A stretch of DNA of 64,000 bases from Chloropicon primus (Eukaryota > Chlorophyta > Chloropicophyceae > Chloropicales > Chloropicaceae). Made by a program: the position numbers and the translations under genes. The stretch is taken from NCBI GenBank assembly GCA_023205875.1, contig CP060760.1:310001-374000 (forward strand), written 5' to 3'. How positions within the stretch are numbered: the first letter of the stretch is position 1; every line of letters begins with the position of its first letter. Of this stretch, positions 39,341-49,697 are shown in pieces. The notes beneath the pieces are model-generated. The model saw only the letters and a program-made list of their open reading frames with translations. It ran no database searches and was not told the origin of the DNA.

Positions 39341-41577
39341 ATGAGGACTGTCGCGGCAGTGGACTCCATGTCCAAGATCAACGCTCAGATGCAGCTCTCC
39401 AAGTTGCAGGTCGAGGTGGAGAACACCAAGATAACTTTGAAGTCCGTCCAAAGGAACTACGAGAGCTTGTCGTCAAGCTTCCAGAAGAAAGAGAGGGAGT
39501 GCCAAAAGGTAAGACCGCGTCACGGGTTCTCTATCATCGCGAGGACACAGGGAACTAAACTCGAAGGTCTTCCATCTTCATCTTCTTCTTCTTCTTCTTC
39601 TTCATCATCCCTGCGTGAATAAAGCTTGAGGCACTCCTGTCGAGTGAGAGGGAAGTCATCCAAACGCTGCTGCAGCAGCTCGAAGAAAGCAATGGCCGGG
39701 CGGTGTCCGAAGCCCAGTCCGCGAAGGAGGACACCAAAACCAAAGAGGAGCTCGAGCACAAGTCCAAGGAGCTCGAGAAGGCCAAGGGCGAGATCAAAAG
39801 GCTGCAGAAGGACAAGGCCAAGTTCGACGCGGAGGGCAAGTCCTTGCGAAAGAAGATGCTTGAGGCCGAGTCAAAGTACCACGTCGTGGCGAGGAACTTG
39901 AAGGCGTCCGTTGAGGACAACAAGCTCCTTCAGGAGAACATCGACAAGGTGCTGCAAGAAGCGGAGTCCTGGCACAAGAAGTACAAGGAGGCTTCGGCTG
40001 TCGTGGATAAGCTCGAATCGGAGAAGGAGAACCTCAAAGGTTCTCTGGACGAGTCACTGAAAGGGGCGAACAAGGGCATGGAGGGCAAGGACAAGGAGAT
40101 CGCCGACCTGAAGAAGGATGTTCTGAACTTGAACCACCAGCTCCATGACTTGGGGGAAAGCAACAGGGTTTCTGACGCCCGGTACAAGTCCTGCAAGATC
40201 CAGATGGACTCCATGGAGCTGGAGCTGAAAGCGAAGGTGGGCAGCCTGAACGAGCTCCAAGATGAGCTGGACAGCGTGACCGCGGAGCGGGACAGCAAGC
40301 AGAAGGCCTTGGACTACGAGAAGGGCATCGCCTTAGAAAACAAATTCAAAATGGAGCAGCTCGCCGCGCAGCTCGAGGGAGAGAAGTCAGCCATGGCGGA
40401 GCTGCTCGCGAAGAAGACGAGAGAGGACTCGGATCTTGACGTCTTGTCCAAGCGTGTCGCGGAGTTGCAGCAGCTGATAGACGACAACGCGAAGAGGGAG
40501 GCGCGGAGCCTTGGCTTGCACACCGAGCAGATCAAGGGCAAAGACGAGGAAATCTCGAAAGGGCTTGCAGCCCAGCGCAAGCTCAGGGGTGAGATGACCG
40601 AGTGCAGAAAGGAGCACCAGGATCAGCTCAAGGCTTGGCTGGGGGAGTTCGAGCGAATGTCTTCGCACGTCCACGGCCTCCAGGCGCGCATCGATGTGCT
40701 GGCGGGCGAAAGCGAGGACGCCAAGGGGTTGTCCATCGTACAAAAGTTCCATGAGATTAGCGACGAGTGCCTTGAACGGGAGTGCGACATCTCCGCGCTC
40801 GTGGAGAACATGGAGTCCTACTTCAGCAAGATGCAGCAGTGGTCTGAAAGCGCCTGCATGAAGATCGAGAACGCCGAGATTTTGCGCAGCAACGAGTCTG
40901 AGGAGAGCAACCAGAGGGACGAGGTGATCCGAAACCTGGAGGAGATGATCGCAAAGATCCAGAAGGAGAGGGAGGATGGGGAGGCCTCCGCCAGAGAGAA
41001 GGTGGACAAGCTCGCGGCAGAAGTGGAAACGCTGAAGGACAAGCTGGACTCCACGCTGTCGCAGCAGCACAAAGCGGTGAACGTGATGAACGAGATGATG
41101 GAGGCCGAGCGCTTTGCGTCCAAGGACAGGATATCTTCCCTGCAGAAGGCCATGGAGGAGATGGAGAGGCAGTTCAACGCCGAGAAAATGGCGAGCAGCG
41201 CCATGCTTGAGAAGACGGTTGGCAACCTCAAAAGCCTTCACAGCGAGGCGGTCAAGAAGTCTTCCAAGCTGCAGTCAGACCTGGACGAGGCGAGCTACAA
41301 GTTCCTTGATCTCAGCAACCAGAACGGAAGGATCTCCAAGCAGATCGAGAACATCAGCGAGGATCTGGGCAAGTACAGCGAGCACCTGCTGGAGCTAAAC
41401 CTGGTCGCGAAGGAGGACGTCGAGGACCTCGGCAATTCTCTCTCCGCACCGACGGGCTCGCCCATGAATCTCGTGAGCCAAGTCTTCGCCCTCCGCACGA
41501 AGTTCTTGAAGGTGACCCAGCTGAACCAGGACGTGGCGTCCAAGTACAAGGCCTTGCAGATGGCTGCGAGCGCGTGA
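39341..41577 (+). CDS. Long coiled-coil protein of unknown family
   Basis: Two exons, 39341-39508 and 39625-41577, joined in phase 0 across a 116-nt intron; 706 residues. Nearly the whole protein is predicted coiled coil, with heptads rich in Lys, Glu, Leu and Ser (for example ELEHKSKELEKAKGEIKRLQ) and no globular motif. A short non-coil C-terminus contains SAPTGSPMNLVSQVFALRTKF. Its neighbour is another coiled-coil protein with a p25-alpha-like domain, transcribed divergently, so a shared cytoskeletal or ciliary role is possible but unproven. TGTAA lies at 41643, 66 nt after the stop. Confidence 0.85.
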
Positions 41578-41808
41578 CGATGGCGCGCAACGTACTTAAC
41601 TTTGTGCTTGCCGTCGCGGTTTGCGAGGAGGATTTCGTTTATTGTAAAAAAAAAAGCCGGGTTAGGCGTGGGCGTGGGCGTGTGCAAAAAAGGTAAAAGT
41701 TACAACAATCGTCGCGCGAGCGCATTCACGCAAGTGTTAATAATATATCTGTCTCTATGTGATCTTGCTTCCTGGACTATCTCTCTTTTCTCCCTATATA
41801 CGTGTGCT

Positions 41809-42432
41809 CTATCTCCTCCCAGGTAATCTACAGTAGTCCTCGCCCTCGTCCCCGCAAAGCGCCGGCTTGCTGCCCTTGCCGAACGACGGCATCGTCGTCC
41901 CCCACCTCTTCTCCACGGCCTGGCAGTCGAACCGAGGGTTTCCCACGCTCTGGTTCACGACGTTGTGCACCTGGCACAGCCAAGTCCGAAGCTCCGAGCC
42001 GCTCGAGACCCTCGGTGGGAAATCGCGCAACACCTCCCCCCAGTGCTTGGCGCACGAGTGGCACGGGTAGACGTGCTCCAAGGACCGGATCAAGCTCGCC
42101 GCCGCCCTCCGCTGCCGCCTCGTCGGGTACTCGGGGAACTGGGCCCCCATGGTGTGCAGCAAAGTCCACGTCGCTTGCCCGAGCTCCTCCCTCGTCACCG
42201 GCACGCTCAAACCCAAGCTCGAAGCCGAGGAGGCCGTCGCCACCTGCCTCCTGTCGAGGGCCGACACTGCGGCCACCGCCCTCGACGCGAATATCTTCCT
42301 CTCCCTCACCGCCGCGGTGAGCCCCCCGAGGACGAGGCCCGCTCCCACTCCCGCAACGATCTTTCTCCGGTACACCTGCTCCGGCACACCCCACAGCCTC
42401 GCCGTCGTCGTCGTTCGAGGCGGCGGCGCCAT
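41809..42432 (-). CDS. ERV1: Erv1/ALR-type FAD sulfhydryl oxidase
   Basis: From the ATG at 42432 the protein has 207 residues; the frame is open further upstream but that part is low in complexity. A hydrophobic helix (IVAGVGAGLVLGGLTAAV) near residue 30 could anchor it to a membrane. The Erv/ALR domain spans about 75-180: LGQATWTLLHTMGAQFPEYP, redox pair YPCHSCAKHW, then WLCQVHNVVNQSVG with FAD-contacting His and Asn, then a DC. A C-terminal CGDEGEDYC pair probably acts as the shuttle disulfide, as in plant Erv1. The enzyme reoxidises disulfide carriers in the mitochondrial intermembrane space. Divergent from SBPase. Confidence 0.92.
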   Translation of the reverse strand: MAPPPRTTTTARLWGVPEQVYRRKIVAGVGAGLVLGGLTAAVRERKIFASRAVAAVSALDRRQVATASSASSLGLSVPVTREELGQATWTLLHTMGAQFPEYPTRRQRRAAASLIRSLEHVYPCHSCAKHWGEVLRDFPPRVSSGSELRTWLCQVHNVVNQSVGNPRFDCQAVEKRWGTTMPSFGKGSKPALCGDEGEDYCRLPGRR

Positions 42433-42964
42433 GACGACGACACGACGCGAAACGACGACGGAAAGACGCGACGCGCCCTCGAACCAAACACGCGCGGCCG
42501 TCCTCCGACCCCCGACGCTCCTCCCTCTCCCTCTGGTCTCTGTGCCCCTCACCCAATGGCCTGGGGGCCAAAAATCCTCACCACGTCACCGTTGTCTTCG
42601 ACCAAGGGGTCGACAGAAAGCGCGTGAGACGAGAGAGACGATCGATCGATTTGGACCCCCTCAAAAAAAGTCCTCGACCCCTAGTGTCTCCTCCTTCCCC
42701 GTCCCGCAACCCAAACACACGGTCCCGGTCCTCCGCCGACGACGACCAAGATATGCTTGAAGATATTGTAGATCTTCTCGGCGCCGTGTCCAAGATGTCC
42801 GATATGAGTGTAAAGTGAAAGGAAAAACGTGGGGCTGTCGTTTGTCGTTTCAGGATCAGATTTCACTGGAGCGAGCGGAGGAGGAGCGGAGGAGGAGAGA
42901 CCAGTGAGGGGTTGCTGCTGCGACGAATTAGTGGAGCGAACATAGGAATTGGGTGAGACCTGAG
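42433..42964. promoter_or_regulatory. Divergent promoter region between ERV1 and SBPase
   Basis: About 530 bp. At 42571-42593 lies AAAATCCTCACCACGTCACC followed by GTT, 20 of 23 positions identical to 46208-46230. Its downstream half (42594-42620) is only a weak match to the TTCGAAAG part. CGATCGATCGAT lies near 42640. A short plus-strand frame ending at 42818 is too weak to call a gene. Confidence 0.45.
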
Positions 42965-44143
42965 ATGATTGGAGCGAAGAGTGTGAGCGCTGGGCGCAAA
43001 GTTGTTGCGTCGACGGGTGCGACGGCGGCGACGACGACGACTTGCAGGAGGTCGGGTGCCTCGAGGTCTTCCCAGAAGAAGGCGTTGTTGGGATCTGTCA
43101 AGTGTGGGTTCAAGGGGGTTGAGGTCTCGAAGGCGAGCAGGGGTGCTGCGAGGAGGGCGATGAGGGCGCAAGCCGCGAGGGCGGAGGTCGGGGACACCCT
43201 CGAGGAGTTCCTGGAGAAGAGCACCGACGACAAGAAGCTCAGGACTTTGATGCTCAGCATGGGGGAGGCCATCAGGACGATTGCGTTCAAGGTTCGCACG
43301 GCAAGCTGCGGCGCCACCGCTTGCGTGAACTCCTTCGGGGACGAGCAGCTCGCCGTGGACTTGCTCGCGGACAAGATCTTGTTCGAGACCCTCAAGTTCT
43401 CCGGGTGCTGCGAGCTCGCTTGCAGCGAGGAGGTTCCGGAGCCGCTCCAGATGGGCGGCGAGGGCTTCTCCGTCGCCTTCGACCCCCTCGACGGCTCCTC
43501 GATCGTCGACACCAACTTCTCCGTGGGGACGATCTTCGGAGTCTGGCCGGGCGGAGAGCTGACGAACGTCACCGGGAGGGACCAGGCCGCGGCCGCCATG
43601 GGGGTCTACGGCCCAAGGACCGTGTACTGCCTCGCCCTCAAGGACGCCCCTGGCTGCCACGAGTTCCTCCTCCAGGACGACGGAAAGTTCGTCCTGGTGA
43701 AGACGACGACCCAGATCAAGGAGGGCAAGATGTTCTCCCCAGGAAACTTGAGGGCCACCGCCGACAACCCGGAGTACGCCAAGCTCGTCAACTACTGGAT
43801 CGACAACCAGTACACCCTGAGGTACACCGGAGGCATGGTCCCAGACGTCTTCCAGATCATCGTCAAGGAGAAGGGAGTCTTCTCCAACGTCATCTCCCCG
43901 TCCACCAAGGCCAAGCTCAGGCTCTTGTTCGAGGTTGCCCCGCTCGCCCTGCTCGTAGAAAAGGCCGGCGGCGCCAGCAGTTGCGACGGAAAGTGCGTCT
44001 CCGGACTCGACGTCAACGTCGACGTGCACGACCAGAGGACCCAGATCTGCTACGGATCCGTCGGAGAGGTGAAGAGGTTCGAGGAGACCCTGTACGGCAA
44101 GTCCGAGCGATTCGCCGAGGTCACCGAGAACGTCACCGCTTGA
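42965..44143 (+). CDS. SBPase: Sedoheptulose-1,7-bisphosphatase, plastid
   Basis: Single exon, 392 residues from the ATG at 42965. Residues 1-65 are a Ser/Thr/Ala/Arg-rich plastid transit peptide. The catalytic part has [16 protein letters not shown], metal-site [44 protein letters not shown] and [16 protein letters not shown]. The [11 protein letters not shown] and CVNSFGDEQ forms mark SBPase rather than FBPase. It removes the C1 phosphate from sedoheptulose-1,7-bisphosphate in the Calvin cycle. In plants this is thioredoxin-activated; cysteines are present in the N-terminal region (for example [14 protein letters not shown]), but their roles are inferred. TGTAA at 44234. Confidence 0.93.
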   Translation: MIGAKSVSAGRKVVASTGATAATTTTCRRSGASRSSQKKALLGSVKCGFKGVEVSKASRGAARRAMRAQAARAEVGDTLEEFLEKSTDDKKLRTLMLSMGEAIRTIAFKVRTASCGATACVNSFGDEQLAVDLLADKILFETLKFSGCCELACSEEVPEPLQMGGEGFSVAFDPLDGSSIVDTNFSVGTIFGVWPGGELTNVTGRDQAAAAMGVYGPRTVYCLALKDAPGCHEFLLQDDGKFVLVKTTTQIKEGKMFSPGNLRATADNPEYAKLVNYWIDNQYTLRYTGGMVPDVFQIIVKEKGVFSNVISPSTKAKLRLLFEVAPLALLVEKAGGASSCDGKCVSGLDVNVDVHDQRTQICYGSVGEVKRFEETLYGKSERFAEVTENVTA

Positions 44144-44354
44144 ATTTGACCCAACGAAGCAAAATCACACACACACAAAAAAAGATCAACTTTAAGGGAG
44201 CGCCAGCAAACGAGGCGCGGCGTTTGCCACACTTGTAACCCCCCAAAACATTCCACGTTTGAACAAAGAATACCAAATTACATTTTTCAACGCTTTTTAG
44301 TGTCCAGGCCAACATAACTGCTGCTGCTTGACTCACTTGTCGGCCGCCCCCCCG

Positions 44355-46002
44355 CTAGTCCTTGATCGCCAGACCCACGTAGTCCATCGGCAGCGTGACG
44401 GTTGGAACGAAGGCCGCCAAGTACGCGACGGCATACACCGTTATCGCTATCGGCCTCAGCCGTGTGTTGTCATTGAAGATGCTGAAGAAAAGCGGGGACA
44501 TCGCGCCCGCGATGTGGTCAAAGATTTGGGCGTTGCCGAGTCCGCTCGCGCGCACCAACGTGGGGTACGCTTCGACCGAGGTGCAGTTCAAGAGAGAGAA
44601 GCAGCCCTCCATCGAGCCACGGAGCAAGATGCTCATCACGATGGCCAAGAATTCGTTCTTGAGGAAACCCATCGTGGTCAGCATGAACATGAAGACGGAT
44701 GCCCCCGCCGCGACGTAGTACGCGGCCAGAGAGTACTTCCTCGACCTTTCCACGACGAAATAAGCGATCGTGAGGCCTGGAATGAGGCCAAAGACGCCCC
44801 AAAGCAGGTCCAGCGCGATCCTCTTCTTCGAGACGGAAAAAGTCTCGTCGAAGATCTTCGGGAGGGCGAACACCATGCCCGAGGAGGAGAACTGCGTGAG
44901 AAACCACATGAGCCAAAGCCTCGGAGTGGTGGCTCTCAGGATGTCGCCCTTGAACAGCAGAGAAATTTTGCCATGCATGCTGGTGCTGCTTTCGCTTTCC
45001 CCCGAGCTTCCCTTCTTCCTGAGGGGCGCCAGCTTGCCCCGCGGCAGAGGGACCCCGTTTGTCTCCGCAACCTTCTCCAGTATGCTCTGCGCCTTGTCCA
45101 CCTCGCCGATCGCCAGGTGGTACCTCGGCGACTCCGGCACGTGCCTCCTCAGCACGGCCATGATGCCCACCGGGATCGAAACGATTCCGAGGACCCACCT
45201 CCACTTGATGTCCTCCTTTCCCGAGAAGGAGTACGCGACGATGGCGGATACGAACAGCGCGGGGATGACGCCCACGGCCCCCACCAGGACAATGTGCGAC
45301 CCCCTCTTCTTGGCGGGCAAGAACTCGAGGAATATCGTGTAGTCCACCGGAAGCATCCCCCCGATACCGAAAGCTGCCAAAAACCGGAGAGTAAACAGAA
45401 TGGGGTAGTTCGGCGAGAAGGCCGAGAGGAAACCCCCGATGAACGTCATCCACACCGTGAGGGAAAACGATATCAGTCTCCCGAACCTGTCCGAAATGTA
45501 TCCCCAGAACACCGCGCCTGCCGCCATCCCGATGAAAGAAGACGAGCCAAGCAAGCCGTACTCGACAGTCGAGAGCCCCATGTCCTGCAGCAGCAAGCAA
45601 GCGCGTGAGGGTGGAGTCAGTGGAACCAAAAGCGGAGGAGTCGCACACACACACACGCACACACACAAAACATCTCAAACCTTGTTGTTGCTGCACACGA
45701 ACCTTTTCTATTGCGGGCGCGACGAAGCCGACGATCACAAGCTCTGTTATCTCCGCAAAGTAACCGACGCCGCAAAGCATGAGAAGCTTCCAGTGGAACC
45801 GCCCAAAACCCATGTGCTCCACGGCGTGGTCGAAGGTGTACCTCCCATCCAAGCCCCACTCGTCAAGCTTGCTTTCCTCATCTTCATCGTCTTCCAGCAC
45901 ATACTTCTCGCTCGAGCTTCCGTTGGCCCCCGACAGCAACCGCACCGTGTCCCTCTGCACCTCCTCCTCGGGCTCCACCGCCTTGAGCTCCCCTCCACTC
46001 AT
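44355..46002 (-). CDS. SVOP/SV2-like major facilitator transporter
   Basis: Two exons on the minus strand, 46002-45703 and 45584-44355, phase-0 join across a 118-nt intron that contains an AC-microsatellite; 509 residues. The N-terminal ~65 residues are acidic, then YTFDHAVEHMGFGRFHWKLL and GYFAEITELVIVGFVAPAI form TM1. The MFS loop signature reads GYISDRFGR and the family block ESPRYHLAIGEVDKA follows TM6. This is the SV2-related group of organic-ion or sugar-type transporters, and the substrate is unknown. A TGCAG acceptor-like site just upstream of the ATG (46020s) suggests a further 5' UTR intron. Confidence 0.88.
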
Positions 46003-47014
46003 TCCTCCGAAGCCAAGGAAGGACCTGCAAGGAGGGGCGTTAAACCTTTCGACAAAAGCGGTTCCTCGCGAGAGTGGAGTCTGATCCTTCGCGAGCGGGC
46101 GACACGATCCTTCCCGCTGTGCCTCCCCCAACCTCGCCCTTCGCGACCGTCACCACCAACAAGGAAGGAGAAAACATCTCAATTTCGTGTGTTCAGTTGT
46201 TGATCCTAAAATCTTCACCACGACGCCGTTCCTTCCCAGGGAGGGCTCTTTCGAAAGATCGCGAGACATTCATTCCACCACTCCGTCGCTTCCCCTGCCT
46301 CCTCCCCCTTGCTGTCCTCTCACTCACCGTCAGCCTTCACTCGCGGATGGGAAAGAGATCGAGTTGTGTTCTCACCAGACACAAACGCAAACGCAAACGT
46401 TTCTCGCTCCGTGGGTAACGCCAAACCCGCGAGAGAGCGAGAACGTGCGCGAAGAAGGCGAAGCGCTGTGTTGCTCCAGCCACCGCACCTCCGCCGCCGC
46501 CACCTCACCTAACCAACGCCGAGCTCCGATCAACGCACTCCCCTCTGGTGCGCCAGCTCAGGCCTCCATGTGATCGGCGCGATCGATCGATCAGAGCAAG
46601 AAGCCAGAAGGGGTGATCGATCAGAAGCGATCGTAAGAGGGAAGGAGAAGGTCAGAGCAGAGGAGGGGGGGTTGACAAGCGGAAGCGGTCTTGTTTTGAT
46701 CTCTCGCGCGAGAGAGGGAGGTGTTCGGTTGGCATTGGAACGAAAGAGACGGAGGGAGGGAGAGGGCATTGGTCATTGGTTACTTTTTGCGAGGTGTTTG
46801 GGGTTGGAAAGGACGGTCTTTGTGATTCGGTTTAGGCGAGCGAGAGGTTGCGTTCCTTACGTTATTCGGGAGGCCTTTCGTTTCGTTTCGTTTCGCTCGA
46901 AGCGGCTCGAAGCGGTAGAGGTCGTCTCCAGCGTCGTCGATCCCAAGGACTTGGTTTTTGGATCCCTCAGAAGGGAAGGGAAGGGAAGGGAAGTTTAGCC
47001 AAGCCATCATTCCC
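46003..47014. promoter_or_regulatory. Divergent promoter region between the MFS gene and the ELYS-like gene
   Basis: About 1 kb. It holds composite element copy 3 (46208-46258), a GATCGATCGATC cluster (46578-46640), an ACAAACGCAAACGCAAACG run (46380-46400) and a TTTCG repeat (46880-46898). No gene is seen. Confidence 0.45.
46208..46258 (+). promoter_or_regulatory. Copy 3 of the composite TTCGAAAG promoter element
   Basis: Starts AAAATCTTCACCACGACGCC and ends GAGGGCTCTTTCGAAAGA. The last 18 bp are identical to the copy at 24366-24382. It is 206 bp from the MFS ATG. Confidence 0.5.
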
Positions 47015-48508
47015 ATGGCCATGGAGGTGGAGGCGGACAAGGGAGGGGACTGGAGGGAGGTGGTGAGGGAGTTGTGCATCGTGGAGCCGAAGAGTTTGGC
47101 GACTGGGGGCGGTGCGAGTCGTCTGTTCGGCAAGTTCGTGGACGCGGGGCTGGTGAGGCAGGTGGGTCCGACGCGGATACTCACGCCGGTGAGGAACCTT
47201 GAGCTGCCGAGGCACGGCGGGGTGGAGGCCTGGCACCTCTTCGCGCTGTTTGACTGCGCTCTGGAGGGCGGGTTCCCTACCGTGATCCTTGACTACGTTG
47301 TCCAGGTCTCGCTCGACAGCCAAGCCGTCTCCAGCGACCCGAGGGAGTCCTTCCTGATGAACCAGAGCCTCGTGGAGGCCTGGTGCGAGGAGGTGGCCCT
47401 TTACCTCAGAAGGGAGTTCCACTCCCTCGTGGAGACCATGGACCCCAGGTCCCAGGAGTTCACGCACAAGGGGCCTTGGATAGAAAAGGTCCTCAGCAGC
47501 CTGCAGGCCGTCTTCGAGGTGCTTGCGAAGCCGGCGGCCTCCTCTGCCGCTGGGGACAAGGCGCCTGCCTTCCTCAGGTGCTCGGACCAAGTCACACTCG
47601 TGCTGGAAGCTTGCAAGACGTGCAATTGGTTCTGCAGGGAAGGCCTCGTCCAGATGCTGCCGAGCTCGCCCAGGTCGAAAGGGCGTGGCGGCCGCAGCAA
47701 GGGGGGCAAAGGGTCGTTCATCGAAGACCTGCTTTCGGAACTCGGCTTGGGCCCTGAGGTCTACCCCTTTGGCTCCTTTCTCGACGCCTTGACGAAGATC
47801 TTCTTGGTGGACAAGGGAGAGACGTCCGCCAAGACCGGGACCTTGCACGGAAAGAAGAAGGCCTTCCTGTACTATTTGATTGACATTGGCTGCGAAGAGG
47901 CCACCGTCACGAGCTTTGCGGCCGAGTTCGACCTGACGAGTGCCGAGTGCGCCGCGATTCGAGCGTACTGCCTGGTCGACAGTCAGGACGCCGCCTCCAT
48001 CGACGAGGCGTGCCTGATCTTCCCTAGCATTACCAAGCAGATCAATCACACCAAGGTGATCCAGGCTTTGATGGCTCTCGGGAGGTCCCAAAACGCCCTG
48101 GACATCATCAGGTCGAGACTAGACGCCGGGATTTTTCCGACAATGGAGGAGGCCCTCCTGTCCTTGGAGTGCAAAGGCCTTTACGAGGGGTTCCTGCACT
48201 GCAGGGAGCTCTGGGAGGGTGCCACGGACGACGCATGCTTTGCAATCGCCGAGCAGTGCACGAGGACTTGGAGCGAGAGGCACGGGGCGAAGGGGAAGGT
48301 CTTGGAGCTCCCATTCAACGCGAAGGAGGAGACTTGCCTGTCGGACAGCGCCCTGCCCCTGTACCTGGTGACGCGGAGAAGGTACAGAGAGGCTCAGGAG
48401 GCCCTTAAGAAAGGGAAGGGGAGCAGCAACGGTCCGGACAGGGAGATGACGGACATGCTTCGCTCACTCATTGAGACTGCCATGAGCGTCGTTCCAGCGG
48501 AGACATAA
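47015..48508 (+). CDS. ELYS/HOS1-like nuclear pore protein
   Basis: Single exon, 497 residues from the ATG at 47015 (MAMEVEADKGG). The C-terminal half has the ELYS-like alpha-solenoid pattern: KKAFLYYLIDIG, SFAAEFDLTSAECAAIRAYCLVD, then EACLIFPSITKQINHTKVIQ and LMALGRSQNALDIIRSR. This domain occurs in vertebrate ELYS/MEL-28, yeast and fungal pore proteins and plant HOS1, and docks on the Nup107-160 complex. The N-terminal half is helical without a known motif, and no AT-hook is present. A RING-type HOS1 head was not seen. Its stop lies 32 bp from the stop of the convergent methyltransferase, so their 3' UTRs must overlap. Confidence 0.82.
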   Translation: MAMEVEADKGGDWREVVRELCIVEPKSLATGGGASRLFGKFVDAGLVRQVGPTRILTPVRNLELPRHGGVEAWHLFALFDCALEGGFPTVILDYVVQVSLDSQAVSSDPRESFLMNQSLVEAWCEEVALYLRREFHSLVETMDPRSQEFTHKGPWIEKVLSSLQAVFEVLAKPAASSAAGDKAPAFLRCSDQVTLVLEACKTCNWFCREGLVQMLPSSPRSKGRGGRSKGGKGSFIEDLLSELGLGPEVYPFGSFLDALTKIFLVDKGETSAKTGTLHGKKKAFLYYLIDIGCEEATVTSFAAEFDLTSAECAAIRAYCLVDSQDAASIDEACLIFPSITKQINHTKVIQALMALGRSQNALDIIRSRLDAGIFPTMEEALLSLECKGLYEGFLHCRELWEGATDDACFAIAEQCTRTWSERHGAKGKVLELPFNAKEETCLSDSALPLYLVTRRRYREAQEALKKGKGSSNGPDREMTDMLRSLIETAMSVVPAET

Positions 48509-48540
48509 GATTAACGTGCCAGCAAACACCAAAGAGGGGT

Positions 48541-49608
48541 TTAAGTGGTGGTGATGTGAAATAGTTTAGTTTTATACAAGTCTGGGCTCGCCCTGAGCCA
48601 GAAGGATGGCGCTGGCTTCCAGGGCAAGAGCTGGATTTTCAGATCCGAGCCCTCCACCGCCTTCACGAACTCCTCGAGCGTCGCTTCGTTGCGGGGCATG
48701 GCCGCGATGAAAGCCTGGCAGCCCTCCTTTCCGCACAGAATTCTCTTGAGAAGCTTTGCCAGACAAGGGACGAGGTCGACGTCGTAAGTGATGTCGCTTC
48801 CCAGCACAACATCGAACTCAAAGGGACAGTCCTGGTCCTCCTCCCAGGCGAGCCTCCCGCAGTACACGCTAGCGTTGTTCTGCTCGGAGGAAGGCAGGGA
48901 CAGGCTCCGCGCATCAATCCCGTTCAATCGAAGGTTTCTCGCCAAGTTATCCAGCGAGTCCTCGTTCGCATCGGTAAACATGGCCAATTTCGCATTGACT
49001 CTCTGCAAGCCCACGCCAAGCAGCCCGCACCCTGCCCCCAGCTCCAAGCAAACCTTGTCCTGAAAGGAGTGCCTGTGGGTCAGCACGTACTCGTAGAGCA
49101 CGAAAGACGCCTCCCAGCAATGGCAACCCGTGTTTCCCTGGAGCATGTTCTTGGCACTATTCATCGCGACGTGCTTGGTCTCAATCGGCGCCCTCAGATC
49201 ATCAACGCTGGTGCCCTTCCCTCCCTCCCTATAAAACCACATTCTCCTCTCAAAGCCATCGTCATCGCCTTGGACGGTCGTGCTCGCCGTCTTCGCCTGA
49301 AAGAGCTCCACGAGGTCGTCATCCCACGCCTCGTTGAACTCATCGCACGCCGCGAAGACCTCCTTAAGAACATCCACGACGTGCGACGATCGCTCAAACG
49401 AATCGTCCAGGAGTGGACACACCTTGGTCACAAGGTCACGCACAATCGCGACCCGCTCCGTTCTTCCATCCTTCCTGAGAAAGGAAGCGACCCTCTCCTT
49501 GGCTTGAGATCTCTGCAGAAGCGCCGCGCAGCAATCCAGAGCACCGGCGTAGAGGTCCTTCGCCTCCTCGCCGCACGCTCGCCACACCAGTGCGCCCAGT
49601 CCCTCCAT
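48541..49608 (-). CDS. Seven-beta-strand protein methyltransferase, METTL21/eEF2-KMT (FAM86)-like
   Basis: Single exon, 355 residues. An N-terminal helical extension of ~130 residues precedes the Rossmann domain: TGCHCWEASFVLYEYVL, SAM-binding CLELGAGCGLLGVGLQ, acidic FTDANEDSLDNLARNL, and FDVVLGSDITYD, where the family D-x-x-Y sits at the catalytic end of strand 4. METTL21-type enzymes methylate lysines of chaperones and translation factors. The long N-terminal extension and the TG-x-x-x-W-E/P-A entry are closest to eEF2-KMT/FAM86, but other METTL21 members are possible. 89 bp downstream of the phosphohexomutase stop coordinate in the same orientation. Confidence 0.85.
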   Translation of the reverse strand: MEGLGALVWRACGEEAKDLYAGALDCCAALLQRSQAKERVASFLRKDGRTERVAIVRDLVTKVCPLLDDSFERSSHVVDVLKEVFAACDEFNEAWDDDLVELFQAKTASTTVQGDDDGFERRMWFYREGGKGTSVDDLRAPIETKHVAMNSAKNMLQGNTGCHCWEASFVLYEYVLTHRHSFQDKVCLELGAGCGLLGVGLQRVNAKLAMFTDANEDSLDNLARNLRLNGIDARSLSLPSSEQNNASVYCGRLAWEEDQDCPFEFDVVLGSDITYDVDLVPCLAKLLKRILCGKEGCQAFIAAMPRNEATLEEFVKAVEGSDLKIQLLPWKPAPSFWLRASPDLYKTKLFHITTT

Positions 49609-49697
49609 TATTTGTGCAGATGCTGGTGCTCGAGAGGGGAAGGAAGGAAGACACGTCCGTCCGCGCAGGAGAGGGACGATAAATGAATTGAAACGAA

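Noticed and set aside
46570-46998. 142-residue plus-strand frame upstream of the ELYS-like gene
   Set aside because: Arg/Glu/Gly-rich, from purine-rich promoter DNA, with no domain. It overlaps the likely 5' leader.
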